This document shows, in pieces, positions 45,088 to 56,725 of a stretch of DNA of 64,000 bases (the stretch's first letter is position 1; the number at the start of each line of letters is the position of its first letter). This DNA comes from Trissonchulus latispiculum. Taxonomy: Eukaryota > Nematoda > Enoplea > Enoplida > Ironidae. A model generated the notes under the pieces. That model was not told the origin of the DNA. It saw only the letters and a list, made by a program, of their open reading frames with translations, and made no database searches. The DNA is taken from positions 1 through 64,000 of the forward strand of contig JASAND010028778.1 in the NCBI GenBank assembly GCA_030248195.1, given 5' to 3'. The position numbers were made by a program, and so were the translations under genes.

Positions 45088-45861
45088 CAGAGATGAAACC
45101 GGGTCACTATTTACTGACCCGATGCCCCGGTAGTTTTGAAAATTCAGGTTTAAGCTTGCAAAAAATGAAAAATACTTTATTGGATTGCGGTGAGTGTTTT
45201 TACCATTTTGGACATTTTTGACGACTAACAAGTTGGGCAAAAGTTTTGCTTTCCTTAAAGTAGTAGCATTGGAAAGCGAATATGGTAAGCCGCAAAAAAT
45301 CTAAACGACTTGCACGATTTTGCACTCAATAATGTAAAGTAAACTACATAGCTTTTTGAATCCGACAAATTGGAACAAATACGTTGCGAAAGTCATAACA
45401 TCATCCAATTCTAATCATAGGGTTTAGCATTTGCACTTTTCTGTTTTATCATTATATATTTTAGTAAAATATTTCATTTAGTTGTGTTATTGGAGTTTCA
45501 CTCAGCGGAAATTTTTTGAAAATATTTTTCGTATGGCTAGAATTCAGAGAATATGGAATAAAATCAATCGCAATCGACAGGACATTACAAATATTATGAG
45601 GTCACTACAACGACAAGCATTTAAAAAACCCCACGATTAAGTTAAGCATATTTCTATTGCTAGTTTTTGAGTAATTGTGCGAAGTTTTTAGATGGCAAAA
45701 ATTGGTAAACTTTGAAAAATATCCTATAACAGCAAAAAATTCCTCCAATCAAAAATACCGGATCAAGACCGGGTCAGAGCTCCTGACCCGGTGATCCGCT
45801 GACCCGGTCCATATAGTGACCCGAACTGAATCGGTGACCCGGTGACCCGGTTTCATCTCTG
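45088..45861. mobile_element. hAT-like element with CCGGGTCA-rich ends
   Basis: The end CAGAGATGAAACCGGGTCAC and its inverse GTGACCCGGTTTCATCTCTG are exact. A perfect 8-bp duplication CTGGGAAG flanks it (45,080-45,087; 45,862-45,869). The duplicate at about 55,475-55,490 holds the empty site with one CTGGGAAG. Length 774 bp; GACCCGG repeats near both ends; no transposase. hAT by duplication size. Confidence 0.85.
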
Positions 45862-46121
45862 CTGGGAAGACAACGAATTTCAATATTAATTGGTAGCAAT
45901 GCTATTGTTTGCCACGTTGGGAAGCCTCTGTTTGGTGTACAGCTGAGCTGTCTAGGTTTGAGCTCTGCTCTCTAAGCATGCAGACAACTGAATGCTACAG
46001 CAACTTAGACTAGAGGCGGTCTCCCATCGTGCAGCGTGCGTATAACGTAGTCATGCGAACGCTGCCTTGGGCATTGTCTTGTTTATATTGATGTCGTAGT
46101 CACACTTCCGTTCCGACACAC

Positions 46122-47820
46122 TTCAACATGACCCGATCTACTGCGAGAAGGAACAATAGTGGAGAAAGCACATCTCCCTGTCTTACACCGGTTGTTGCAG
46201 CAAACGGCTCGCTTAGTTCACAGTAAACACGCACTCTCGTTGTTGAATCGTTGTACATGTTTCGAATCAGGTTAACATAAGTAGCTGTAACGCCGCTGGC
46301 AGCTAGATGCTTCCACAGTGTGTCTCTATCTACACTATCAAAGGCATCAGAGAAGTCAAGAAAAGCAGCAATAGTAGGCTGGTCGTATTGGTGGCGACGT
46401 TCAAGGATCTGGCGGAGGGCACATATCTAATCAATCATTCCACGACCTTTAAGGAAGCTTGCTTGATTTTCCCTGGTAGTAGAGTCTAGGGATGGGTGCG
46501 GTAGCAAATATTCGTTACCGCATACCGCGCTTTTTTGGTGCGGTTACCGCGCGGTTAACCGCGGTTTTTACCGCTTATTTTTGGCGGTAACCGCGGTTAA
46601 AACAAAACGCGGTTACCGCAGTCAAAGTAATTAATTCGTCCTAAAAACTTGTATCCTCCACATTTTTTCAGTTTACTGCTTTTAAAATAAAAACATATCA
46701 GCGGCTGCAGTAGTTGGATCACCGTTTTGCTATTACTTGTTCGCAGTTTTATTTTATTTCCTAATGGAATGGAACAAAATTACATATGAGCTGGGAAATT
46801 ATCAGAAATTTTGGTTGAATTTAAGAGGGGTTTATTTCTTGCTGAACTAGAAGTAAAATCCGTCATGATTAATTCCGTTTAATGTTTTCTGTCTGCGCAT
46901 GTGGCAAATTCTGGTTCCCGAGAAATCATTCATAGAGGTTCACCGATCCATTTTTAAGATCAAACTGCGATATAATTTATGAAGGCCTTTTTACGGAAGA
47001 CCTGACTTAACCGGTGAACTACCGTATTATGCCAAACAGTGGCCCAACCCTACCGTGGGCTTTTTTTTCGGGAGGGGGTGAACGCTTTTTTGAATTTTTT
47101 AGTGCTCGCAATCATGTGCATTAAAACCACAAGTTTGTGAAGAAAGTAGCGACTGGTTAAGCCATTTCAAAGCTGTACATGCGTTGGTTATGCTCTTTGG
47201 ATAGACCCGCGGGGGAAGCTGACACTTGCCAGGCAGCTTGGTCCACGCAAAAACTTACCAAATTTATCAAAAATTAACAATACAGTAATTATAAGCGGAT
47301 TTTCAAAACATCGCCCAGAGGCGTTTTTGAGATTTTAAAAATCCTAAATTGGCTATTCCTGAAAAACGCCCATGGGCCACTCACATATACTCATATTAAG
47401 TCTGCCACAGTAGCAAAGCAGCAAGAGGTGCCAGAATTTTGCAAAAATTCCGGACAAATATAAAATATTTCGGCTACGTTTGCATTGTTGAGAAAATCGT
47501 ATAGAAAATAAGGTAAATTTGCATTTTCAAAGCGAAAAACCTAATAAAAATAGCGGTTTTCCCGCGGTTATCAGAATCGGCGGTAACCGCAATAATCGCA
47601 CGGTGTTTGCTTCCTTACCGCATACCGCAGGTCTGCGGTTACCGCCGCGGTAACCGCGGTAAAACCGCACCGCTGCCCATCCCTAGTAGAGTCCAGTTCA
47701 GAGGCCAGTCTTTCCAAAATATTAATTGATAAGATCTTGCCGGCAATTGGAAGTAAGGATATTCCCCGATTACTTTTGCACATGGGCTCCTTTTTAAAAA
47801 CAGTAATCAAAAGTCGTCCA
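46122..47820 (-). pseudogene. RTE-like LINE reverse transcriptase remnant, split by hAT
   Basis: Minus-strand RT fragments flank the hAT element. The N-side piece (47,694-47,820) has FKKEPMCKSNRGISLLPIAGKI, the middle RT region in RTE-type LINEs. The C-side piece (46,122-46,486) has ENQASFLKGRGMID, a TAG stop at about 46,428-46,430, ALRQILERRHQYDQPTIAAF, then DFSDAFDSVDRDTLWKHL. The TAG is shared with the copy at 61 kb. The fragment ends at about 46,122, where duplicate sequence 5' of it changes. Not functional. Confidence 0.75.
46487..47685. mobile_element. nonautonomous hAT element with GGTTACCGCGG-rich ends
   Basis: Begins TAGGGATGGGTGCGGTAGC and ends GCGGTGGGCAGCGG-like inverse (CCGCTGCCCATCCCTA). 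A perfect 8-bp duplication GTAGAGTC flanks it (46,479-46,486; 47,686-47,693). Length 1,199 bp. Both ends are rich in alternating GGTTACCGC / GCGGTAACC palindromic units. No transposase frame. The TAGGGATGGG terminus and 8-bp duplication fit hAT. Confidence 0.85.
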
Positions 47821-48409
47821 ATATGGACTCACTGATCGTAACTCTACGGCTAGTCGCATCTCTCAATAAAGAAAAAAGCTTTCTGGAGTTATGAAGGCTT
47901 AAAATACACTAAAGCCGCCAAACATTCAACAACATTTTGACAGTGCAGCCGTGCGGGACCGGTTGGTAGGCTCAACACTTCAGTGAGTTAACGGAATACA
48001 CAAAATTCCATGATCGAACACGAACGGTCCTCCGAACCAAATTTGAAAAACCCTTGAACATAAAATGAAAAGTGGATTTTTGGCATGGATCTGAAGCTTA
48101 TTAACTCAAACGTTTTGCTGTCAAAAGTTTGCATGCGGGTTGCGATTATCGTCCCGGGCGATTGCAGGGAGGTTGTGGTATATAGAACATGTGTTCATGT
48201 CCAACTTAAACACTGAAGAATTTGTCTTCACAACCATACTAGGGGATTAACAAGCGAATTAACAATTGCCGGATATGTGATGAACGCACCTCGCCAGTTC
48301 CATCCTCAGGACTGGGATACAGAGGATCACACTTTTAAGCCTGCTAACAAATTATATGCAACATCTAATGTTAAACTTCTTTTTAAGGTTGGTTCTAGGC
48401 AATCCAGAA

Positions 48410-48655
48410 ATGCTCAAATCAGTAATCCTATGCTTAATTTTGCTGACTTTTGTGCTGCTCAGCCAGGCAGCCGACTACAGTGACACCTGTAGGGCAGAGG
48501 CGAGCGGGAGCTGTGCTGCCTTTATGCAGTGCTGTGAGGATATGTGCGGATTGCTGCTTTCCGACACTGCCAGTTGTCAGATAACAAATGACCGTATTAC
48601 AGAGTCGTCCTGTCTTTGCTCTGGTGCTGCAATTCTGCCCAAAACTGGCATATAG
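48410..48655 (+). CDS. secreted 8-cysteine peptide, copy 1
   Basis: An 81-residue precursor. The hydrophobic leader MLKSVILCLILLTFVLLSQA is a clear signal peptide with cleavage expected near Ala20-Ala21. The mature part has eight cysteines in the framework C-x7-C-x5-CC-x3-C-x9-C-x11-C-x-C, implying four disulphides, and is acidic. I chose the ATG at 48,410 because the duplicate starts exactly there and the leader is identical; an upstream in-frame extension to 48,356 would put 18 residues before the leader. The frame ends at a TAG where the copy at 62,100 has TTG. Function unknown: antimicrobial, structural, signalling and defensive roles are all possible. No family recognised. Confidence 0.65.
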   Translation: MLKSVILCLILLTFVLLSQAADYSDTCRAEASGSCAAFMQCCEDMCGLLLSDTASCQITNDRITESSCLCSGAAILPKTGI

Positions 48656-48769
48656 TCTCTGGTACGCGCAGTACTGGAAAGTTTCAATAATATTTAGCTG
48701 ATCATTGTTTGTGATGTGAGGTTGCGGAAATGCTACAGTGGTTTGTAAGATGTTACACCTAACGTTGGA

Positions 48770-49160
48770 AAGCATAGGAGAGACTAATAAGCCTGACATG
48801 GGAGTTTAGCTGATGGACCTGTGGTATACAGTTGAAGCTCAGTCGACTGCGGTGCAGGAGGGCAGTTGTAGCGCTTTTACCAGGGCTGCTGGGTCAGGAG
48901 GAAACCAAGGACAAGCCCGAACGGGAGGCATCAGGCACCCTTGTACCCACGAAACCAGGACTTAGAAGAGAGAAGGGAAGAGGGAGGTTCAGTTTTTCAC
49001 TCACCATTGAAAGTAAAGAATTGGCCCAGCCGGGTATCGGACCACGGCCCTTCTGATCCGGAAACAGACATGCTACCGCTACACCACAAGGCCATCAGCT
49101 GAACTCCCATTGCAGGCTTATCAATCTTTCCTATGCCTGCTTCCCTTACACAGTGTTTCG
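48770..49160. repeat. SINE-like insertion(s) with tRNA-derived head
   Basis: Relative to the duplicate (62,825-62,915), about 300 bp from about 48,855 to 49,158 are extra here. They include a minus-strand tRNA-like sequence and a flank (GCCTGCAATGGGAGTTCAGCTGATGG, inverted) that also occurs, diverged and in the plus orientation, at 48,770-48,830. Together this looks like two head-to-head SINE copies. Confidence 0.45.
49022..49093 (-). tRNA. tRNA-Arg(CCG)-like sequence, probably SINE head or pseudogene
   Basis: 72 nt on the minus strand starting GGCCTTGTGGTGTAGCGGTA. The acceptor stem pairs in five to six of seven positions, the anticodon arm TCTG-TTTCCGGA-TCAGA gives anticodon CCG, and the B-box-like GGTCCGATACC is degenerate. 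The T-stem has two mismatches. The imperfect T-arm and its location in a repeat argue against a working tRNA gene. Confidence 0.4.
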
Positions 49161-49430
49161 ATCCACGGCTGAACCAATTATTTTACTTTCAATCCGTGAT
49201 TGAATTAATAAGGTACCTCTGCCTCCCTCCTGAGCCCTGTTTCAATGATGCTAGCCGCTAGGTACCTGATGCCTCCCGCTAACCTTTACTGCTCGCCAGC
49301 AATAAGTTGAAGGGATATAGTTATGTTTATGTTACCAATGCAAGACTTCACGCAGCGGAAAGATAAAAGCAGTCAAATCAAAGGTTAACAAGCATATTTG
49401 CATATTATTCGCACGAACTCATATCTATAG

Positions 49431-50518
49431 ACTTCATTTAAGGATTCTTCAGTTTGCAAAAAGATCTGCCATCTTTTTCAGTGAGCAAAATATTGGAGGA
49501 TTACTTTTTTAAGAGTTTAGCTTAGCAGCCTGTGCAAGAACCGAAAATTTGGCATAGAATCTGCTAACTGAATTTGTCCCAAATTACAGTTTCACTAATT
49601 GCAATTTTCTCCGTTTATTTCTAGATTATGGCGGCAGTGGTTTACTGGTCATGAGATTAAGAAATCGAAAATTAGAATGATGAAACTGCTTGGAAAATGC
49701 TCACCTAGCTATTGTTTTTATCGTATTTACTGATGTTGCATGCATTATTTTAATTGAATTCTGGTAAACTAGAACAAATAAATCGACCACGTATGAAAAC
49801 AGAAACGTAGTTGACGTGATATAAATAGATCGAAGCAGTGAGAGAGATACAGTCAAAACAGCTACCAGTCCACGGATCCCAGAGGACGCAACGAAATTAA
49901 AATTAGATGATAATCAAAACGTGAACACCCTGAGTCAGACCAACCTTATTCCGCTACCGGTTTCGACGCACGACGGTGGGCTCTTCTGCTGACGATCCTT
50001 CACACGCTGCAATGTTTCCTGTTATCAAATTCCGGGATCCAAGTCCGCGAGAATAGGCAAATTAGAAAATTGGGTCTTTGGGAGGATAGAAATCCGGAGG
50101 GCTGGGGGCTGAAAGGACTGGGCTGGGTTGGCTCAAAATTGGTGTTGTTACTGTTGCTCTCGCCGACCACTGTTGCACGGATGCTAGTAGCAGATGTCCC
50201 TCGAGGTGGGGATTTGTTTTTGCGAAGGACGGTTTCCCAATTATCTCATATCTTATTGCCTCATCTCATACGTTCTCAAAAGCAAGACAAAATCTTAGCG
50301 TTCGAAATCAAACTACGGCAGAGTTTTGTAAGTTCAAAATAGAATACTTGAAGATTTAGATAATTCGCTCTTCAAGATTTTTTGAACAGAAACCTGACGA
50401 ACATTGGCTTGTAAAGATGATACTTCTTAAACTAAAGAATTTTCATTATTTGGTTGCCGAAGTTTTTTCATCCTATGGCAATGTTAAACCACAGATGGAC
50501 AAGGGGGGAATTCCTCGA
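49431..50518. other. unique spacer between duplicated segments
   Basis: AT-rich sequence without a match elsewhere in the window. Short open frames (for example 50,070-50,342) have no domain. No gene supported. Confidence 0.4.
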
Positions 50519-52904
50519 TCGACGAAGTCGCCCACAAGGCATACCGAAATTGCTTCCACAAGGGATAAGAAAATTGCACAAAAATAGGTTTTACGAGCAA
50601 ATTTTCTAGAAAGTTTCCGGCGTCCCCGGAACTTTTGATCAAAAATAACTATTTTTCTCTAAGAACGTCCGAAAAACGTTGTTTTAGCTAAAAATTCTGT
50701 TTTTCATTAAAAACTGCAAAAACGATTAAAAATTGCTTTCAAAAGTACGCTTAGAAAACCGCTGTCACCGAGGATTTTGCTTCCACAAGGTTAACGGTTA
50801 AACTGAAGTAAAGAAAAGTCACATATTTGTCTTAGTTGCAGTAAAATAACAATAAACGTTTTTTAACTTTTGTAAAGTTTGCTAATTTTTGCAGTATATG
50901 TTCTTTAGAATTAATTTTCTGACTGATTAATTCAGAATCAGAATTAATTAAGAATGTCAGAAAATGCTGCAACGCACAGCCTGTCTGAGAACCGTACTTT
51001 GCGGTTTGTGTTGCGTGGTTATAAAAGGATAGTCACGCATATACTGACGTATATATCATCAACAGCAGAATCTATATGCAGCTGCATCTGTTTTTGCTAT
51101 TTAAGTATAAATGATAATATTGTCGTTCGAAGGTTCATACTAACTACACTGGCTAAGGTGAAAGGTGGCGAAACCATGCGTCTAGTTTTCCATACGATTT
51201 TTTTCTGAAACAATCTAAAGAACTTTGTTCGTCGCTTCTCCACTGACGTTGATGGCGCACTGCTCAATTCCGTAGAACCTCCGCATGAACCAGGTAAGGA
51301 TGGCACTTATTTTGGCACTTTAAATATTCAGTATCTTTGTGTGTCGAATTTCTGACATCAATAAAATTATTAATTAAGAATCCAGTACCATTAGTTCTCA
51401 AGCGGAAATTATTAACTGCATCTTACCATCGCAATTGATAAACTGAGTACTAATTGAAAACTTAAGTTGTTATTGCAAAATTTTGGAAAACTTAAATCAA
51501 TGATATTGAGGTCAATCGGCCATAACTTAGTGCTGTCTTTATGCTCATAACTAAGAAATCGTAAGAGTCCTGTAATTTTCTTATTTTCAGAGTTTAAACA
51601 TAATACTACAGTTATTGCATAACTAGTGTTGGCTTGTCGAGAATGGTGAATCGTGTCCGAACGCATTACAGTTCGCTCTTTTGACGATCACGCCACTAGT
51701 TGGTTAGTTGGGAGTTTCTCTTTGTCGCGCACGGTTGGTCAAATTTCTGGGGACTCCCCTTAAAGCGTTTCGCTATACACCTAAATTCTCTCGTTTGATT
51801 TCCTTATTTACCCAAATTTTCGTGACCTTGTTTGATTTACCCCCCCCCTTCGCTTAATCCATTGTTCCTTTAATTTTTATAGGTCTAACTCGCTCCCTCC
51901 TTCTCCCCTAGTGTTGTCCCCGTTTTCCTTTTGCTCGTAAATCAATAAGCCAACGTTCCCTCCTTCGTTTATCCCCGCCCCCATTCCTTGTTTGTCATGC
52001 CCTCTTCCGCTTTGTCTTTTTATTTGCCGTAGTGGCGCCTTCCAGTTTTGGTAACTGTGTATTAACTTTTTGCCGCCCACGCATCGCATAAACTTATCAG
52101 ACTCATTTCCGGCCCCGTTTGATTTTGACCTTTTTTTGAGATTTGCCAGTGCAGTGCCCTGCCGAATATTTTTGTGTGGCCGAGTATTTTTGCTGTCTCC
52201 TCTTTTTGGTATGCTTGTAGTTGGTAGCTTGTTCTCAACTTGTGTAGTCCAAGTGATCGATTTGTGATGCATTGCGCCGTTGTATTTTTATAATTAAATA
52301 AAGCAGGTGTTGTTTGTTTATTTTTATAATTTTAATATTTTTCTAAACTGGTTTGATCTCTTAGGTAGAATCCAGGCACTAGCACTTTCCTGAGCTGTAA
52401 ATTTGTTCGCGTTCACCTAACTTTTTCTAGGTGCCCCGTTGACGTGGTGTAGAGCACTGTGGTTTTATTGCCGGCTGAATGTCAGATTTATGGTTTTCCC
52501 AATGCATAAATTAAATCCTTTACCGGTAGTTAAGCTACCTGGCTCTAGTCAGGTAGCTGTTCACAGTGTCCTTAATTGAGGCCGTCCCTGTTAGGCGGGC
52601 GCGGATGGCTACGCTGATCCTGCCTTCGATGCATTTGCCTTTTGTAGAATTTGGAAAATATAATGTGAAGATCTTAATAAACGGAAATTTTTGGCAATAT
52701 TTGCATATTTTGTGGCAGATTATTGTAGAAGACCAAAGCAAGCAATACTTTCATAAGACTGCTTTTTATGCGAAAAGTGCTGCATACGCTTAGAAAAGAT
52801 ATGCATTGAAAAATCAGTTTTTCAAGATCCAATGGCAGCAATAGTTCTTTCTCATAGGTCGCTGGCCTGGGTTGCTTCATACCTCATGAAAACAGGGTAA
52901 TTTC

Positions 52905-53262
52905 CACAGGTGGACAAGGGGGAAAGAGGGGAAAATACCCCCTTGACGAAATCGCTCACAAGGGGTCACAAAATTGCTCCCACAAGGGGTAAGAAAATTG
53001 ATGACAAGGGGTAAGAAAATTGCTCAAAAAACTTGGTTTTACAAAATTTCCAAACATTTTCCGGCTTCGCCGGAATTTTCACTTAAAATCACTATTTTAC
53101 GCTAATAAACGTCTGAAAAACATTGTTTTTGCTAAAAAATCGCTATGTTTCGTTAAAAACGTCAAATATCGTTTAAAAAATCGCTTTCAAAAGTACTCAT
53201 AAAAAGTTGCTGCCACAAGGGGAACCGAAATTTGCTTCCACAAGGGTCAGTGAAATTTGACC
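52905..53262 (+). repeat. CACAAGG-ended dispersed repeat, copy 3
   Basis: Inserted relative to 44,210: the flanks ...TTGCTTCATACCTCAT and GGTCATTTCTCGTAGATTTC are continuous in copy 1. Contains CACAAGGGGTCACAAAATTGCTCCC, shown here in part, and TTTCCGGCTTCGCCGGAATT. Related to 41,959-42,235 and 50,520-50,790. Confidence 0.65.
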
Positions 53263-53786
53263 TCCCGGTCATTTCTCGTAGATTTCTTTGACGATTGAAG
53301 TGAAGTTTTTTGAAGTTGGGTCTGTCGTCAATGGGTTTCCGGCTACACCTATGTGGTAGACCTTGGTCGACTGTATCAGGCGGCATCTGACATGGAGCAA
53401 GCTTTCTTGAATTCGAGATAAATCTTCCAATTGAACTGTCTCTTCTCTATTAAATTTGAAGACTCTCTTTGGTGCGATGTATTATAACCTTGTTTTAAGG
53501 CTGAAGGACGTACGAACGAAGTCGTCAACGTTAGCGAAACGTTAGCGTCTAATTTTAAGCGGCTTGTGGACTTTATTACCATTCTTATAACTGCCTAAGC
53601 GACTTTCAATTCTGCATTCATGTTCACTACGATAAAGCTTATGATTTATACAATTTCAATGAGAGCCTAATAATTGGATAATGCGAGTGCGTGTTATTGC
53701 TGATAACAAAATTTAAAGCATATTTCAAAATTAGTTGTCTGTAAGCTGACTGATCCACGTCATTTTATATGTAGTTTCGGCAGTTC

Positions 53787-54017
53787 AAGAAAGGGTAGAG
53801 TAGAGTTGAGCAGAGTAGAGTAGAGTAGAGTTAAAATTAGCTCTTTTATGAAAGTATGGATTTTAACTCTGCGGGTTTTAACTCTCTCTAACCCTGCAGG
53901 GTTAAAAACGTCGGTGTTAAGAAGAGTTAAAAATGCCAGGGTTAAAATTAACTCCATACATTCATGAAAAGAGTTAATTTTAACCATACTCTACTCTACC
54001 CTACCTTTCGTAAAAGC
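53787..54017. repeat. hairpin MITE with GTTAAAATTAACTC arms
   Basis: The left arm (GGGTAGAGTAGAGT..TTAAAATTAGCTCTTTTATGAAAG) and the right arm (CTTTTCATGAATG inverted..TACTCTACTCTACCC) are inverted around a GTTTTAACTCT/AGAGTTAAAA centre. A related fragment lies at 55,315-55,440 (GAGTTAAATTTAACCC, TTTCATGAAAAGGG). Noncoding. Confidence 0.6.
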
Positions 54018-55449
54018 CTTGTTTTGGGAATCACAAACTTTGAACAATTTTTACTCAGTCACCACTTTGAATTGGAAAACGATTTAAATGTCAAGATGTA
54101 ACTTACGACTTTCTCTTTAATGAATGAGAAAAAAGAATTTTGCCTTTCTAGAATTTGAAAGTGAGTTATGAAAAATGTGGTGAAAATGCGGAAAAATGAA
54201 AAAATGTTTTCAGGTTTTAGCAGATTAAGGTAAATCTTTTCGAAGCCCATTAATTGTCACGAAACCGTTCTTCACTGCAAAGAAATCAGCTAAAATGCAT
54301 TCGCAACCTTAATTTTTACTTTTCTCAAGCATTTGATAAGCGATTATGCAACAGTTGGAAAAGAGCTGATCACCAACTGAAAAGGTGCCACAAAAGTATA
54401 AGGGGAGCATAAGTATAAGATCAGTTAAGTACAAACGGACATCATAGTTATGTTCTGCGACATTGAAATTTGTAATTTTCATGTAATTTTACAGAAAGCT
54501 CTATAACAGTTTTTTGCATCGATCGTAAATTAAAAAACTTTCGGGAATAATATTGATTCCAAAAAATTGTGAATGTTTAATCGGATCGTTCTATTAAAGG
54601 CAACCATTTGCAAGTTAAAGTTAAAGTTAAGTTAAAGTGCAGTTTTTGTATCAATCAAATAAGACAATTTTGGTCTAAACCCTACCTAAAAATTCTCAGC
54701 AAAGTTGGAAGTACAAAACATTTTCGGTTCTCTCATGGTCCTTTCGTGGGAAACTTGAAAAGTTAAAGACTTAGAATTCTAAAGTTTGGTTATTTTCGAT
54801 CAGAAATATGTTCGAAAGCATTCATGCAAAAGTTTTATTACATTTTCTTTCAGCTTAATTTCGTAGACACTGATTTCGTTTCCACTTCCGCTTTTTAGAC
54901 TGACCCGTCAAATTACAAGCACATTTACAGCATGTTTCAAAACAACCAATCAAAACGAAGCAACTATATGCAGCCAGGGAGAATCAGTCTGCAGGTTTCT
55001 GATTGGTTGAATGACGTCATTGCGTTTCTAGAGTTTATTTGCTGGAAAAATTGCTTCAAGACGCTGTTTTCATACAACGAAACTATTTAAATTTACTGGT
55101 GCATTACTTATACAACCACATGGACTGCAACAAATATTTATTTAAATTGCAGTAGTGAAATTAATTGCAATGAATAAAAATTGTAGCCAGTGCTATCGAA
55201 AATAGTTAATAGTTAACACAATATTGTTTAATTGAATAATAAAACATCTGAAACAAGAGAAATGACTTAGCTTAACGAATTTTTATTGGGACTGATTAAT
55301 TGAACAACCATATATATTTTAACTCTGCTTAACCCGCCTGTTTTCACGGGGGTTAAATTTCAATGGAAAAAGCTTTGAGGGAGTTAAACAGAGTTAAATT
55401 TAACCCTTTCATGAAAAGGGTAAAGTTAAATTTAACTCTGCAAATATTT
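54018..55449. other. AT-rich insertion without genes
   Basis: Present in copy 2 of the duplication but not at the matching place in copy 1. It ends with the GAGTTAAA-type hairpin fragment. A GTTAAAGTTAAAGTTAAG tract lies at 54,615. No coding frame supported. Confidence 0.4.
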
Positions 55450-56178
55450 ATTTACCAATATCATTGTTTGCCATGCTGGGAAGACAACAAATTTCAATAT
55501 TAATTGGTAGCAATGTCATTGTTTGCCACGTTGGGAAGCCTCTGTTTGATGTACAGCTGAGGTGTCTAGGTTGGAGCTCTGCTCTCTAAGCATGCAGACA
55601 ACTGAATGCTACAGCAACTTAGACTAGAGGCGGCCTCCCAGCGTGCAGCGCGCGTATAACGTAGTCATGCGCACGCTGCCCTGTGCATTGTCTTGTTTAT
55701 ATTGATGTCGTAGTCGCATAGTGTGATTGGGAATTTCATGAAGTGTCAGACAATTTCTGACTCTTCATAAAGTGTCAGACACATACTGTAATAGTTTGTT
55801 GAACAGCTTTATTACAGCATCTGTCCGGTTATTTCTGACATTTCATGAAGTGCCAAATCCTCGAGTGACACATAGCAAAATCCAACAGTACAGGTAATCT
55901 GAACATTTTCAATTATTTGTGAGGTATATACAACCCGTTCCAACAGTCAGCAATAGAATGTTCTCTTAAGAAATTAGATTATACAGTTTAAGTTGTATTA
56001 AGTTTACTAGGTAATTGACGATGCTTTAAAATAAAAAGACTACACATTAAGGCAAAGCCCTCAGAGGGGGTGTATGGTTAACATTGTTAAGCATGTGTTT
56101 ACATGCGATTTAGCTGCAATCCATCTGTTTAGCGATTTTGATTTCTTCTTCTCTGTCTTCCTGGAACATTGAAATCAA

Positions 56179-56725
56179 TCAATTTGGCCGGGGCAGCTGA
56201 ATGCGCCCCACATCCTTCAGGAACCCAATTACCTTGACGGGACCCGAGAACAGGACCTCCAGGGAGGGATTCCACCCAAACCATTTTCGCCGGGCGAGTC
56301 GGTGCGAGGGACAGGTTAGAAATAGGTGTTTTAGACCCTCCTCCTCCAGGTGGCAGTCCGGGCAGAGGGGGGATCTGTCGATGCCAAGTCGGTGCTGAAA
56401 ACTGGCTAGGATATTGGAATGGCCTCTGCATCTAAGCTGCGACAGAAGGGAGCGTTCCCTTCTGGTTAGGCCATTTTCCTCGGAGATTGAAGGTGTCTTG
56501 AGGTTCGGATATACTGTGGTTATGGCCGGATCATTCATGGAATCGTGGAGCTTGTTTTTGATTGACCTTTTCACTGCTGCCTTTGCAGTAGAATAGTCAA
56601 TAGCTGTGGCGGTCTGATCCAGTTGGGCGGCTTCCTTAGCTGCCAAATCCACATATTCATTTCCGTTGATTCCACAGTGGCTTGGGACCCATTGAAGTGT
56701 AATATTAGTGCCTCTTTCCGCGATT
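56179..56725 (-). pseudogene. LINE: RNase H end and C-terminal knuckle
   Basis: Third-frame continuation of the LINE polyprotein. It opens upstream of its first usable start with LQWVPSHCGINGNEYVDLA, the last RNase H motif with its His and Asp. It continues to the knuckle CPDCHLEEEGLKHLFLTCP (C-x2-C..H-x4-C) at about 56,300-56,360 and stops at 56,179. It joins the previous frame by a one-base shift near 56,715. Confidence 0.75.

Larger units (their letters stand above)
41959..49430 (+). repeat. duplicated segment, copy 1
   Basis: Matches, in the same orientation, 50,519-53,775 (first 2.8 kb), 55,450-55,715 and 61,000-63,100. Differences are mostly insertions: the hAT elements at 45,088 and 46,487 (whole) and a SINE-like piece near 48,855 in this copy; a CACAAGG-type repeat, foldback MITEs and a LINE in the other. 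Landmarks: CACTAGTTGGTTAGTTGGGAG (43,119; 51,690), TTGTCTTGTTTATATTGATG, GGGACCGGTTGGTAGGCTC. Confidence 0.75.
50519..55715 (+). repeat. duplicated segment, copy 2 (left part)
   Basis: 50,519-53,775 corresponds to 41,959-44,740 and 55,450-55,715 to 45,050-46,120. Extra insertions in this copy are a CACAAGG repeat (52,905-53,262), a foldback MITE (53,787-54,017) and 1.4 kb of AT-rich DNA to 55,440. No supported gene; the frames at 51,877-52,272 and 52,070-52,267 overlap on opposite strands. Confidence 0.7.
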
